The translations under genes and the position numbers were made by a program. From Enhydrobacter aerosaccus (GTDB lineage Bacteria; Pseudomonadota; Alphaproteobacteria; Reyranellales; Reyranellaceae), in contig CAIKZO010000073.1 in assembly GCA_903832005.1 (NCBI GenBank), positions 1 through 64,000 of the forward strand: a stretch of DNA of 64,000 nucleotides, given 5' to 3'. Shown here piece after piece: positions 7,503 to 16,410 of this stretch; position 1 is the first letter of the stretch; each line of letters starts with the position of its first letter. A model generated the notes under the pieces. That model did not search any database, was not told the DNA's origin, and worked only from the letters and a program-made list of their open reading frames with translations.

Positions 7503-8516
7503 TCAAATGGCGTATTGTTCCTGCCCGGCAGCGCGCAGAAGGCGGTGCGCCGCGCCGCGCGCCTTCTTCCCCAACTGCCGGCGGAGCAGGAAGGCCTTGC
7601 GCCCGTTATCGGACAGCGCCGCCCACCGGCGGGCTGCTTCCGGCGCGACTTCGTAGAGCAGGTGTTCCCAGCGCTGAGCCAATTGGTCGATTGAAACCTC
7701 GTGAACCCGCTTGCGGCCGTTCTCGACCATCTGCCGCCGCAAGGCGGAAGAGCCCGCCAGCCGGTCGATGGCGGCGCAGGCCTCGGCGTAGGAATTGATC
7801 TCGATGTAGTCGAGGGCGCTCTTCCGCTGCTCGCGAAAGGCGAACTCGCGCCCCAGAATTGCCGGCACGCCCGCGATCCAAGCGTTGAAGAGTTTCGACG
7901 CGGGTTTGCGGATAAATCCCGCGCGCCGGAAGCTGCGCACGGCGATCACGCAATCCGTCTTGCTGTAGTCGGCATTGCCCGTCGAACTCGCGTTCTTGAA
8001 AATCCACTCGATATTGCGGCTGGCAAGAAAGTCGGCCCATTGCTCGTCCCTCAGCTCGGGGGACAAATGCGGATCGTCGCCAAAGTAGGAGACCGAGGCA
8101 AACATCTCGCCGCGGGCTGGGTCTCGTGCCATCAACCCGGCCTGTGGCCAAAGGGGAATGAAATAGCTGCCGGCCAGGAGCCTTTCCTGGATCTTGTTCT
8201 GCGTGACGCGCAGCTGCGTGAAGACGTCCGGCGCCTCGTCGGCGTTGATGCTTATGATCAGCTGCCGTGGGTTGGGAACGAACGTGACCGGCACGTCGCC
8301 GCTGCAGATGACGATGATGCCCGAATCGACGAGCCGATTGGTCAACTCGACGTTGCAGCCTCGCGTGCGCAACCTGAGATAAGTTTGCAGTATCCAGCAG
8401 AAGGCCGCGTTGCCGAAATACAGGTGATCGGCACTGCTCGGATCGAGCAGGGCGTCGGCGGGCGGCCAGCTGGGAGGACGAAGGTAGAAATAGATCGGCT
8501 CTTTTTTCATGCTCAC
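7503..8516 (-). CDS. glycosyltransferase-like protein (GT-B type), substrate unknown
   Basis: This is a protein of about 337 aa. The C-terminal half has the layout of a GT-B glycosyltransferase, with KPASKLFNAWIAGVPAI near residue 205 followed by a short helix and EINSYAEACAAIDRLA. That arrangement matches the donor-binding loop of family 1-like enzymes. The N-terminal half has no clear Rossmann signature, so the call rests on the C-terminal pattern. Two adjacent ATGs (MSMKK) are possible starts. It follows tRNA-Val and is not visibly linked to other polysaccharide genes. Confidence 0.6.
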   Translation of the reverse strand: MSMKKEPIYFYLRPPSWPPADALLDPSSADHLYFGNAAFCWILQTYLRLRTRGCNVELTNRLVDSGIIVICSGDVPVTFVPNPRQLIISINADEAPDVFTQLRVTQNKIQERLLAGSYFIPLWPQAGLMARDPARGEMFASVSYFGDDPHLSPELRDEQWADFLASRNIEWIFKNASSTGNADYSKTDCVIAVRSFRRAGFIRKPASKLFNAWIAGVPAILGREFAFREQRKSALDYIEINSYAEACAAIDRLAGSSALRRQMVENGRKRVHEVSIDQLAQRWEHLLYEVAPEAARRWAALSDNGRKAFLLRRQLGKKARGAAHRLLRAAGQEQYAI

Positions 8517-8581
8517 CGAGAATACTCATTCGCTCCGGGATCGACCACAGGCGGCTTGCGATTCCAGTCGACCGGTGTGCG

Positions 8582-9280
8582 TCAGGCGGCAAGACCGGCG
8601 AGCGCGTCAGGCAGGTCGCCGAAGTGCCGGATAACAGCCTCGGCGCCGAGTTCGCTGGCGGGCTTCACCGTATAGCCCCAGCTCACCAGGACGGCGGGGA
8701 GCCCTGCGGCGTGGGCGGCTTCGACGTCGTGGATCGAATCGCCGATCATCACGGCCCGCTTGGGATCGCCAGCCATGCGTTCGACCAGCATCAGGATATG
8801 GCGCGGGTCGGGCTTGCGGACGGGAAAGGTGTCGGCGCCGGCCACGTCGGCGATCGGCGGCATCAGCTTGAGATGTTCCAGGATCATGCGCGACGGCTTC
8901 TCGAACTTGTTGGTGCAGACGCCTTGCTTGAGTCCCAGGCGGGCAAAGCCCGCGACCACATCGGCCACGCCGGCGAAGGCCACGGTATGGCTGATCGGAT
9001 CGGCTTCGTAGTAACGCACGAACTCGCGGGTGACCGCCGACAGCGCCTCGTCGTCCAGGGGCTTGCCGTACTTGGCGAAGGCCTTGCCCATGGTGACCTT
9101 GCTGCCCTGGCCCATAAAGAAGCGGACATCGTCCTCGGTGACGGCCGGCAGGCCGTGGTCGGTCAGCACGTTGCTGACGGCGACCTGCATGTCTTTGGCG
9201 CTGTCGATCAGGGTGCCGTCGAGATCGTAGATCACGGTCGGGAAGCGGGCGGCGATAAGGCTATGGGCGTCGGAATTCAT
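8582..9280 (-). CDS. gph: HAD-superfamily phosphatase, phosphoglycolate phosphatase-like
   Basis: This 232-aa haloacid dehalogenase hydrolase shows all four HAD motifs: YDLDGTLIDS (nucleophile Asp about 19), VCTNK (motif II Thr), KPDPRHI (motif III Lys) and MIGDSIHDVEAAHAAG (motif IV). The cap domain lies between motifs I and II. The size and KPDP form fit the Gph/PhnX group, and phosphoglycolate is the likeliest substrate. HAD specificity cannot be fixed from sequence alone. It is divergent from glmU with a 59-bp shared upstream region. Confidence 0.85.
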   Translation of the reverse strand: MNSDAHSLIAARFPTVIYDLDGTLIDSAKDMQVAVSNVLTDHGLPAVTEDDVRFFMGQGSKVTMGKAFAKYGKPLDDEALSAVTREFVRYYEADPISHTVAFAGVADVVAGFARLGLKQGVCTNKFEKPSRMILEHLKLMPPIADVAGADTFPVRKPDPRHILMLVERMAGDPKRAVMIGDSIHDVEAAHAAGLPAVLVSWGYTVKPASELGAEAVIRHFGDLPDALAGLAA

Positions 9281-9339
9281 GAACGTTCCTTAGCACATCC
9301 GCCTTGCAGGACCGCGAGCCTCATGGCATCGGATCGGGC

Positions 9340-10701
9340 ATGAAATCGCCAATTGCGGTCGTGGTGCTGGCGGCGGGAGCCGGCACGCGCATGAAATCAG
9401 CCCTCCCCAAGGTCCTGCACCCGTTGGCCGGCTGGCCGATGGTCCGGCATGTGCTGGAGAACGTCGCGCGGCTGCGGCCGACCCGGATCGTGGGCGTCGT
9501 GGCGCCCGGGGCCAAATCCGTGGCTGCGGCATTCGCGCCCCATCCGACAGTTGTTCAGAGCAAGCCGCTCGGCACCGGCCACGCCACCAAGGCAGCGTTG
9601 GGCGCTCTCGAGGGCCATCGCGGCCCGGTGTTGGTGGTGTTTGGCGATGCGCCGCTGGTGACGACGGAGTCGATGCGCCGGCTGCTCACGGCCTGCGCGC
9701 GCGCCAAGGCCGCGGTCGGTGTGCTGGGCTTCCGAGCGGCCGATCCGACGCCCTACGGCCGGCTGATCATGAAGGGCGGCGAGCTGGAGCGGATCGTCGA
9801 GAGCAAGGACACGGTCGGTGCCGAGCGCGACGTCGATTTCTGCAATTCCGGCGTCATGTGCCTCGATGGCCGCCTGCTGGCGAAACTGCTGGGCGGCATC
9901 GGCAACAAGAACGTGAAGCGCGAATATTATCTCGTCGACGCAGTCGCCGTGGCCCGGAGCCTCGGCCATCGCGCCATCGCCGTCGAAGGCGAGGAGGCGG
10001 AGTTCCAAGGCATCAACTCTCGCGCCGAACTGGCGGCGGCGGAGGCGGCCCTGCAGGTCCGGTTGCGGTTGGCGGCACTCGAGGCCGGCGTCACCATGAC
10101 CGATCCGTCAACCGTCTGGCTGGCGGCCGATACGAAGTTGGGCAACGACGTCACGATCGGCCCCAACGTGCGGTTCGGGCCGGGCGTCACGGTCGCGTCG
10201 AACGTCGAGATCAGGGCGTTCTGCGACATCGAAGGCGGTCGCATCGGCCGTGGCGCGATCGTGGGACCGTTCGCGCGCATCCGGCCGGGCTCAGAGGTGG
10301 CGGAGGACGTCCATATCGGCAACTTCGTCGAGTTGAAGGCCACGAAGATGAGGCGGGGCGCCAAAGCCAATCACTTTGCCTATCTCGGGGATACGGACGT
10401 CGGCGCTGGCAGCAACGTTGGGGCAGGGACGATCGCCGTGAATTACGACGGCTACGGCAAGCACCGCACCGTGATCGGTCCGGAGGCCTTCGTGGGCTCC
10501 AACAGCTCGCTGATCGCCCCGGTCACGATCGGCAGGGGCGCCAATGTGACTGCAGGTAGCGTGATCACAGAGGACGTGCCGGCGGGGGCGATTGCCTTCG
10601 GGCGAGCACGGCAGGTCACAAAGAAGGGGCGGGCAGCGGCGCTTCGTGCGAAACTGGCCGCCCGCGCGGCCGCGGCCAAGCGGGCCCAAAAGAAGAAATA
10701 G
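9340..10701 (+). CDS. glmU: bifunctional UDP-GlcNAc pyrophosphorylase / glucosamine-1-phosphate acetyltransferase
   Basis: GlmU acetylates glucosamine-1-phosphate and then uridylates it to UDP-GlcNAc, the precursor of peptidoglycan and LPS. The N-terminal uridyltransferase begins LAAGAGTRMKSALPKVLHPL. The C-terminal left-handed beta-helix shows hexapeptide repeats (VTIGPNVRFGPGVTV, then HIGNFVELKATKM). The acetyltransferase active site is in NHFAYLGDTDVG. The ATG at 9340 puts the nucleotidyltransferase motif at the usual distance from the N-terminus, and the upstream GTG/TTG codons are unlikely starts. The length is 453 aa. The C-terminus is rich in Lys/Ala. glmS follows 27 nt downstream. Confidence 0.97.
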   Translation: MKSPIAVVVLAAGAGTRMKSALPKVLHPLAGWPMVRHVLENVARLRPTRIVGVVAPGAKSVAAAFAPHPTVVQSKPLGTGHATKAALGALEGHRGPVLVVFGDAPLVTTESMRRLLTACARAKAAVGVLGFRAADPTPYGRLIMKGGELERIVESKDTVGAERDVDFCNSGVMCLDGRLLAKLLGGIGNKNVKREYYLVDAVAVARSLGHRAIAVEGEEAEFQGINSRAELAAAEAALQVRLRLAALEAGVTMTDPSTVWLAADTKLGNDVTIGPNVRFGPGVTVASNVEIRAFCDIEGGRIGRGAIVGPFARIRPGSEVAEDVHIGNFVELKATKMRRGAKANHFAYLGDTDVGAGSNVGAGTIAVNYDGYGKHRTVIGPEAFVGSNSSLIAPVTIGRGANVTAGSVITEDVPAGAIAFGRARQVTKKGRAAALRAKLAARAAAAKRAQKKK

Positions 10702-10728
10702 CCTCCTCTCTTTACCGGACCCTCTCCC

Positions 10729-12552
10729 ATGTGCGGCATCATCGGAATCATCGGCAAGGCGCCCGTCACCCCCCTGCTGGTCGACGCGCTGAAGCGGCTG
10801 GAATATCGCGGCTATGACTCGGCGGGCGTCGCCACCCTGGTGAACGGTCACATCGAGCGTCGCCGGGCCGAGGGCAAGCTGGTCAATCTAGAGGCCCGTC
10901 TGGCGGAGAAGGGGCTGCCCGGCACCATCGGCATCGGCCATACCCGCTGGGCCACGCACGGCAAGCCCTCCGAGCGCAATGCGCATCCGATCGCGACCGA
11001 TCGTGTTGCCATCGTGCATAACGGCATCATCGAGAATTTCCAGGAACTGAAAGACGAGCTCACGGCCCAGGGCAAGCGCTTCGAGAGCGACACCGACACC
11101 GAAGTGGTGGCCCAGCTTCTGACGTCGTACCTCGAACAGCAGATGTCGCCGGAAGCGGCGATGGGCAAGGCGATGGCGCGGCTGCGCGGCGCCTTCGCGC
11201 TGGTCGTGCTGTTCAGCGGCCGGCACGACATCCTGATGGGCGCGCGGCGTGGCAGCTCGCTCGCTGTGGGCTACGGCGAAGGCGAGATGTACATCGGCAC
11301 CGACGCGCTGGCGCTGGCCCCCTTCACCAAGCGCGTGACCTATCTCGAGGACGAGGACTGGGTCGTGCTGAACGCCCAGGGCGCCACGATTTTCCAGGGC
11401 ACCAAGGAAGTGAAGCGCGAGATTCGCCAGAGCGGCATCTCGGGCGCGATGATGGGCAAGGGCAATCATCGCCACTTCATGCTCAAGGAAATCTACGAGC
11501 AGCCGACGGTGATCGGCGACACGCTGCAGACCTATCTCGACCCGGCGACGCGCTCGGTCAGCCTGCCGGCCCTGCCGTTCGACTGGAACAAGGTGAGCCG
11601 GATCACCATGACGGCCTGTGGCACGGCCTATTACGCCTGCATGGTCGCCAAGTACTGGTTCGAAAGCCTGGCGCGCCTGCCGGTCGAGACCGAGGTGGCC
11701 TCGGAACTGCGCTATCGCGAGCCGCCAATGACGGAGGGCGGGGTGTGCATCGCCGTCTCCCAGTCGGGCGAGACCGTCGATACGCTGGCCGCCATGCGCT
11801 ACGCCAAGTCGCAGAAGCAGACGCTTCTGTCGGTGGTGAACGTTCCGGAAAGCGCCATCGCGCGCGAGTCCCACGTCGTGCTGCCGACCTTGGCCGGGCC
11901 GGAGATCGGCGTCGCCTCGACCAAGGCCTTCACGACGCAGCTCGTTGTTTTGCTGTCGGCCGCGATCGCCGCGGGCCGCGCGCGCGGCACGCTCACGCGT
12001 GAAGACGAGGAACGGCTGGCGCATGCGCTGATCGAGCTGCCCTCGCACATCAACGAGGCCGTGAACATGGAGGCCCAATACAAGCGCATCGCCGAGGAGA
12101 TCCTCGCCGAGGCGCGCGACGTGCTCTACATGGGCCGCGGTTCGTCCTTCCCGGTGGCGATGGAAGGTGCGCTGAAGCTCAAGGAAATTTCCTACATCCA
12201 CGCCGAGGGCTATGCCGGTGGCGAGATGAAGCACGGCCCGATCGCGCTGATCGACGAGAACGTGCCGGTCGTGGTCGTGGCTCCGACGGACGCTATCTTC
12301 GACAAGATCGCGTCCAACTTCGAGCAGGTGAAGGCGCGTGGCGGCAAGCTGGTGCTGTTGAGCGACAAGGCCGGCAACGCGCGGCTGGCGAGCCATGCCG
12401 CCGCCGCTATCGTCCTGCCGACAGTCGATCCCGTGGTTGCGCCGATCCTCTACACCGTGCCGGTACAGCTCCTCGCCTATCATACAGCGATCGCCAAGGG
12501 GACCGACGTGGATCAGCCGCGCAATCTGGCCAAGAGCGTTACGGTCGAATAG
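10729..12552 (+). CDS. glmS: glutamine--fructose-6-phosphate aminotransferase (isomerizing)
   Basis: GlmS makes glucosamine-6-phosphate from fructose-6-phosphate and glutamine, the entry step to amino sugars. The protein starts MCGIIGIIG, so Cys2 becomes the N-terminal nucleophile of the glutaminase domain (about 1-240). Two SIS isomerase domains follow (for example ITMTACGTAYYACMVAKYWF and YMGRGSSFPVAMEGALKLKE). It ends PRNLAKSVTVE, a normal GlmS C-terminus, and is 607 aa long. It forms an operon with glmU. The 27-nt gap holds no glmS-type ribozyme, as expected outside Gram-positives. Confidence 0.98.
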   Translation: MCGIIGIIGKAPVTPLLVDALKRLEYRGYDSAGVATLVNGHIERRRAEGKLVNLEARLAEKGLPGTIGIGHTRWATHGKPSERNAHPIATDRVAIVHNGIIENFQELKDELTAQGKRFESDTDTEVVAQLLTSYLEQQMSPEAAMGKAMARLRGAFALVVLFSGRHDILMGARRGSSLAVGYGEGEMYIGTDALALAPFTKRVTYLEDEDWVVLNAQGATIFQGTKEVKREIRQSGISGAMMGKGNHRHFMLKEIYEQPTVIGDTLQTYLDPATRSVSLPALPFDWNKVSRITMTACGTAYYACMVAKYWFESLARLPVETEVASELRYREPPMTEGGVCIAVSQSGETVDTLAAMRYAKSQKQTLLSVVNVPESAIARESHVVLPTLAGPEIGVASTKAFTTQLVVLLSAAIAAGRARGTLTREDEERLAHALIELPSHINEAVNMEAQYKRIAEEILAEARDVLYMGRGSSFPVAMEGALKLKEISYIHAEGYAGGEMKHGPIALIDENVPVVVVAPTDAIFDKIASNFEQVKARGGKLVLLSDKAGNARLASHAAAAIVLPTVDPVVAPILYTVPVQLLAYHTAIAKGTDVDQPRNLAKSVTVE

Positions 12553-12573
12553 CGCCCGATCCGGCGGTAGTCT

Positions 12574-12595
12574 CCTGGCCGCCGGAGCGGCCAGG
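12574..12595 (+). terminator. candidate hairpin after glmS
   Basis: A perfect 9-bp GC-rich stem (12574-12582 with 12587-12595) closes a CGGA tetraloop, 21 nt past the glmS stop and between two convergent genes. It lacks a T-run on either strand, so it may be a weak or factor-assisted terminator or an RNA 3'-end stabiliser. Confidence 0.5.
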
Positions 12596-12610
12596 GGAAA
12601 CGACGATTGT

Positions 12611-13729
12611 TTAGCGCGTGCCTTGCGGCAGGCCAGGAGACAGGCCGCCGGGAGCTGCCGGCTGCGCCGGCCGCGGCTGGGCCGGAGCAGGACGCGGCTG
12701 GGCAGCCTGGGCCGGCATCAGCGTCTGGATCGTGGCGCGCAGCTTGGCCGTTTCGACTTCCTGGGCCTTCTTGAACTCTTCCTCGTTCAGGAAACGGTCC
12801 TTGTTCAGGTCCATCTGCATGAACTGTTCGACGGCATGGCCGGTCAGCTCGACGCGATCGAGGACGCCATCCTTGTTGGTGTCGATCTCGGCGAACTTCA
12901 TCATCGCAATCTTGCGGCGCAGCTCGAACGGCGGCAGGCCCTGCGCCTGCGGCCCCTCGGCGGGACCGGCGACGGTGGCGTATTCCTGCTGGGTCACCTT
13001 GCCGTCGTTGTTCTTGTCGAGCTGGTCGGCATTGCGCAGCTGGATGTCGATGAAGTCGTTGAGCGACACCATGCCCTGGCGGCGGCGTGCTTCGAGCTGC
13101 TGACGCTCCGCCTGCTCGCGCTGCATCGAGCGCTGGACGATCAGGCGCAGCTCGGGCTCCGTGACCTTGTTGTCGCGGTCCGTGTCGTACTGGTTGAATT
13201 CGGCATGCACCAGCGCCTCGGCCTCGGCGCGCTCGACGAAGCCGTCGCGGTTGGTGTCGAGATTGTCGAACTCGGCCTTGGCCCGCGTCTGGCGCTCTTC
13301 GAGCGGCGGCAAGTTCGGCCCTTCAGTCGTGAACGGCGGCTCGGCGACCTTCAGGAATTCCTCGATCGTCAGCTTGCCGTCCTTCTTCACGTCCAGCTGC
13401 TCGAACGTCTTCATGCGGTACTTGAGGAACTCCGCGCGCGTGACCTCGCCCTTGTTGGCCGTGTCGATCTCATGGAACCAGACCGGAAGGGGGACTGGCG
13501 CCGCCGGTGCGCCGGCGACGGGCGGGGTTCCTGGTGCCGGCGCAGTAGCGCCAGCAGTCGGAGCACCAGCCGGTGCGGCAGTCGAAGGCGCAGGCGTTGC
13601 GGGAGCGGGCTTGGCAGGAGCCGGCGCGGGCGCCGGCTTGGCTGGCTGAGCGGGCGGCGTTTGCGCGGCGACGGGAAGCGTCACAGCGGCTGCAGCGGCG
13701 ACGAGGAGCGAAGAGAGAAGGCGATTCAT
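12611..13729 (-). CDS. secreted protein with seven EF-hand loops
   Basis: This 372-aa exported protein starts MNRLLSSLLVAAAAAVTL, a signal peptide cut near AAQTPPAQ. A Pro/Ala-rich low-complexity linker of about 80 residues follows, and then calcium-binding loops. Seven DxDxDG-like loops are visible, among them DVKKDGKLTIEE, DTNRDGFVERAE, DTDRDNKVTEPE, DKNNDGKVTQQE, DTNKDGVLDRVE and DLNKDRFLNEEE. A second Pro-rich tail ends the protein. The ATG at 13729 is chosen because it gives the signal peptide; upstream in-frame codons do not. A calcium-binding or structural role in the periplasm is likely. A second EF-hand protein is at 22207. Confidence 0.88.
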   Translation of the reverse strand: MNRLLSSLLVAAAAAVTLPVAAQTPPAQPAKPAPAPAPAKPAPATPAPSTAAPAGAPTAGATAPAPGTPPVAGAPAAPVPLPVWFHEIDTANKGEVTRAEFLKYRMKTFEQLDVKKDGKLTIEEFLKVAEPPFTTEGPNLPPLEERQTRAKAEFDNLDTNRDGFVERAEAEALVHAEFNQYDTDRDNKVTEPELRLIVQRSMQREQAERQQLEARRRQGMVSLNDFIDIQLRNADQLDKNNDGKVTQQEYATVAGPAEGPQAQGLPPFELRRKIAMMKFAEIDTNKDGVLDRVELTGHAVEQFMQMDLNKDRFLNEEEFKKAQEVETAKLRATIQTLMPAQAAQPRPAPAQPRPAQPAAPGGLSPGLPQGTR

Positions 13730-13948
13730 TGGCGAGGGCTTACGTGTTTTGAGAGGGCAATTCGTATCGGCGGCGCCGCTGGTTATGTCAACGGTTCCTC
13801 CCACGATAACACCCTGCGGCGCAATCACGCCGAAACAATGGCGCAGCGGCATTTGAGTTGCGTCATTTCGCGGGATGGTTCATCGTGCCGATACGTCGAC
13901 CCCACAGAAGGGTCGCAAGTCTTTGGGAGGCAAGGGTAATTTCGCGAG

Positions 13949-14776
13949 ATGGGCATGTTGATTGCCCGCCGCGGAATCAGCGTGACCATGGCAGGACCGT
14001 CCTCATCCAACGCGTCGCCGTTGCTCAGTGTGCGCAACGTGTCCGTCCGCTTCGGTGGCATCGTCGCGCTCGACGGTGTGACCTTCGACGTCTTTCCAGG
14101 ACAGGTGGCCGGGCTGATCGGCCCCAACGGCGCCGGCAAGACGACGCTCTTCAATTGCCTGAGCAGGCTCTACACGCCGAATGGCGGCGACGTGCTGTTC
14201 GAGGGCAAATCGATCCTGAAGCGGCCGCGCCACGACATCCCGACAATCGGCATCGGCCGCACGTTCCAGAACGTGGCTCTGTTCGATCGGCTGACGGTGC
14301 TCGACAACGTCAAGGTCGGTTGCCACAGCCGCAGCTCGACCAGCTTCTTCGAGAATGCATTCCGCCTGCCCAAGGTCGCGCCCGAAGAAGCGCAGATCGA
14401 GAAGCGGGCGCGGGAGCTGATCGAGTTCATGGACCTCGTGCCCTTCACCAACGCGATGGCGGGACCGCTGCCCTTCCCGATCCGCAAACGCGTCGAGCTG
14501 GCGCGGGCGCTCGCCTCGAGCCCCAAGCTGCTGTTGCTCGATGAGCCGGCGGCCGGCCTGAACCACGACGAAGTCGAGACGCTGAAGGGCCAGATCAAGC
14601 GCGTACGCGACCAGCAGCACGTCACGGTGCTTCTGGTCGAGCATCACATGAGCCTGGTCATGTCGGTCTCCGACAAGGTCGTGGCCATCGACTTCGGCAA
14701 GAAGATCGCCGATGGCACACCGTCGGAAGTGCAACGCGATCCGGAAGTGATCCGCGCCTACCTGGGGACGTCGTGA
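13949..14776 (+). CDS. livG: branched-chain amino acid ABC transporter, ATP-binding protein (LivG-type)
   Basis: This is one ATPase of a Liv-type (HAAT) importer. Walker A is GPNGAGKTT (58-66) and Walker B is LLLLDEP (about 194-200), with the LivG-typical AAGLNHDEV and a C-terminal H-loop (LLVEHH). The ABC signature is unusual: where relatives have LPYG or LSYG before the RKRVELARAL helix, this protein reads LPFPIRK, putting Pro177 at the conserved glycine. Alternative starts exist at 13955 and 13988. The stop overlaps the livF start region (TGATG). It is co-transcribed with livF, livH and livM. Confidence 0.92.
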   Translation: MGMLIARRGISVTMAGPSSSNASPLLSVRNVSVRFGGIVALDGVTFDVFPGQVAGLIGPNGAGKTTLFNCLSRLYTPNGGDVLFEGKSILKRPRHDIPTIGIGRTFQNVALFDRLTVLDNVKVGCHSRSSTSFFENAFRLPKVAPEEAQIEKRARELIEFMDLVPFTNAMAGPLPFPIRKRVELARALASSPKLLLLDEPAAGLNHDEVETLKGQIKRVRDQQHVTVLLVEHHMSLVMSVSDKVVAIDFGKKIADGTPSEVQRDPEVIRAYLGTS

Positions 14777-15489
14777 TGGCCGCGCTGCCTGAAGTGAAGG
14801 GCCTCAAGGCTTTCTACGGCAAGACGCAGGTGCTCTACGACCTGGGCTTCGACATCGCCGAGGGCGGCATCACGACCCTGCTGGGCGCCAACGGCGCCGG
14901 CAAGACCACGACGCTGCGCGCGCTTTGCAACATGGTGCGCACCGAGGGCACGATCCGGTTCGCGGGCGAAGACATCGGCGGCAAGCCGACCGAGGAGATC
15001 GTGCGGCGGCGGATCGCGCACGTGCCCGAGGGCCGCGGCACCTTCACCTCGCTCACCGTCGACGAGAACCTGCGCATCGCCGCCTACACGCGCCGGAACA
15101 AGGCCGAGGTTGCCGCCGAGCGCGACCGGGTCTTCGGCTATTTCCCGCGCCTCAAGGAACGCATCCAGCAGCAGGCGGGCACGCTCTCGGGTGGCGAGCA
15201 GCAGATGCTGGCAATCGCGCGCGCCCTGATGCTGAAGCCGCGCCTGATGCTGCTCGACGAGCCGTCGTTTGGCCTCGCCCCGCTCATCGTGGTCGAGATC
15301 TTCCGGATCCTGAAGCGCATCAACGAGGAAGAGCAGGTGAGCATCCTGCTGGTCGAGCAGAACGCCGCGCTGGCCCTCGACCTCGCCGACTACGCCTACG
15401 TGCTGGAAACCGGCAACGTGGTGATGGCGGACAAGGCCGATGTCGTGAAGAACGACGAGAACATCCGCAAATCATACCTGGGCTACTGA
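14776..15489 (+). CDS. livF: branched-chain amino acid ABC transporter, ATP-binding protein (LivF-type)
   Basis: This is the second ATPase of the Liv-type importer, 237 aa. Walker A is GANGAGKTT near residue 37. The signature LSGGEQQ, Walker B LMLLDEPSFGLAP and the H-loop in LLVEQNAALAL are all canonical. The start is the ATG at 14776, overlapping the livG stop; a GTG lies one codon upstream. It partners LivG, whose own signature is degenerate, so this subunit may carry the intact catalytic half-site. Confidence 0.95.
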   Translation: MAALPEVKGLKAFYGKTQVLYDLGFDIAEGGITTLLGANGAGKTTTLRALCNMVRTEGTIRFAGEDIGGKPTEEIVRRRIAHVPEGRGTFTSLTVDENLRIAAYTRRNKAEVAAERDRVFGYFPRLKERIQQQAGTLSGGEQQMLAIARALMLKPRLMLLDEPSFGLAPLIVVEIFRILKRINEEEQVSILLVEQNAALALDLADYAYVLETGNVVMADKADVVKNDENIRKSYLGY

Positions 15490-15503
15490 GGAAGAGGGCC
15501 GAC

Positions 15504-16409
15504 ATGGAACAGCTCCTCGAGCAGGTCGCCTCCGGCCTCGCCAACGGCGCGATCTACGCCTGCGTGGCGCTCGCCCTGGTGATGATCTACGTCTCGACTG
15601 ACCATCTCAACTTCGCCCAGGGCGAGATGGCGATGTTCAGCACCTACATCAGCTGGCAGCTCATGGCCTGGGGGGTGAGCTTCTGGCTGGCCTTCATCCT
15701 GACGATCGCGATTTCGTTCGTCCTGGGCGTGATCATCGAGCGGGCGATCCTGAGACCGCTGCATAATGCGCCGGTGTTATCGGTCGTCGTGGTCTTCATC
15801 GGCCTGCTGGCGATCTGCAACTCGATGGCGGGCGCGATCTGGAGCTACCTGATCAAGGAATATCCCTCGCCGTTCCCGAAGGCGACGTTCGGCGTCGCGG
15901 GCGTCATCGGCCCGCACCAGTTGGGTGTGGTGATCGTCACTCTGATCGTGCTGACCTTGCTCTTCCTCTTCTTCCGCTACACCCCGCTGGGCCTGGCCAT
16001 GCGGGCGGCCGCGCAGAATCCGCAGATGGCCCGCCTGGTCGGCGTGCGCGTTGATTGGATGCTGGCGCTGGGCTGGGGCCTTGCCGCCGCCGTCGGTTCG
16101 GTGGCCGGCATGATGGTCGCCCACATCGTCTATCTCGACCCCAACATGATGAGCGGCATCCTGCTCTATGCCTTCGCGGGCGCCCTGATCGGCGGCATCG
16201 GCAATCCGGGCGGCGCGGTGGTCGGCGGCTTCATCGTCGGCGTGCTCGAGAACATGGTCGCCTACGCCGGCAACATGATCGAGAAGACGACCGGCATCTA
16301 CATCATCGGCAACGGCGAGAAGCTCACCGTGGCGCTGATAATCGTGATCTTCGTGCTCACCGTGAAGCCGGCCGGCCTGTTCGGCCGCGTCGTCGTGAAG
16401 AGGGTCTGA
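15504..16409 (+). CDS. livH: branched-chain amino acid ABC transporter permease (LivH-type)
   Basis: This 301-aa inner-membrane permease starts MEQLLEQVASGLANGAIYA, typical of LivH. The TDHLNFAQGEMAMF motif follows the first membrane helix. Several hydrophobic spans are visible (for example MIYVST, VLSVVVVFIGLLAIC, FAGALIGGIGNPGGAVVGG), and the protein ends VKPAGLFGRVVVKRV as in the family. The ATG at 15504 is preceded by GAAGAGGG. It pairs with LivM, which begins 1 nt after its stop. Confidence 0.95.
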   Translation: MEQLLEQVASGLANGAIYACVALALVMIYVSTDHLNFAQGEMAMFSTYISWQLMAWGVSFWLAFILTIAISFVLGVIIERAILRPLHNAPVLSVVVVFIGLLAICNSMAGAIWSYLIKEYPSPFPKATFGVAGVIGPHQLGVVIVTLIVLTLLFLFFRYTPLGLAMRAAAQNPQMARLVGVRVDWMLALGWGLAAAVGSVAGMMVAHIVYLDPNMMSGILLYAFAGALIGGIGNPGGAVVGGFIVGVLENMVAYAGNMIEKTTGIYIIGNGEKLTVALIIVIFVLTVKPAGLFGRVVVKRV

Positions 16410-16410
16410 G

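Noticed and set aside
10702-10728. glmS ribozyme in front of glmS
   Set aside because: The gap is 27 nt, too short for the ribozyme.
12395-13939. Open frame on the + strand opposite the EF-hand gene
   Set aside because: It is antisense to a protein with seven clear calcium loops and has no recognisable motif.
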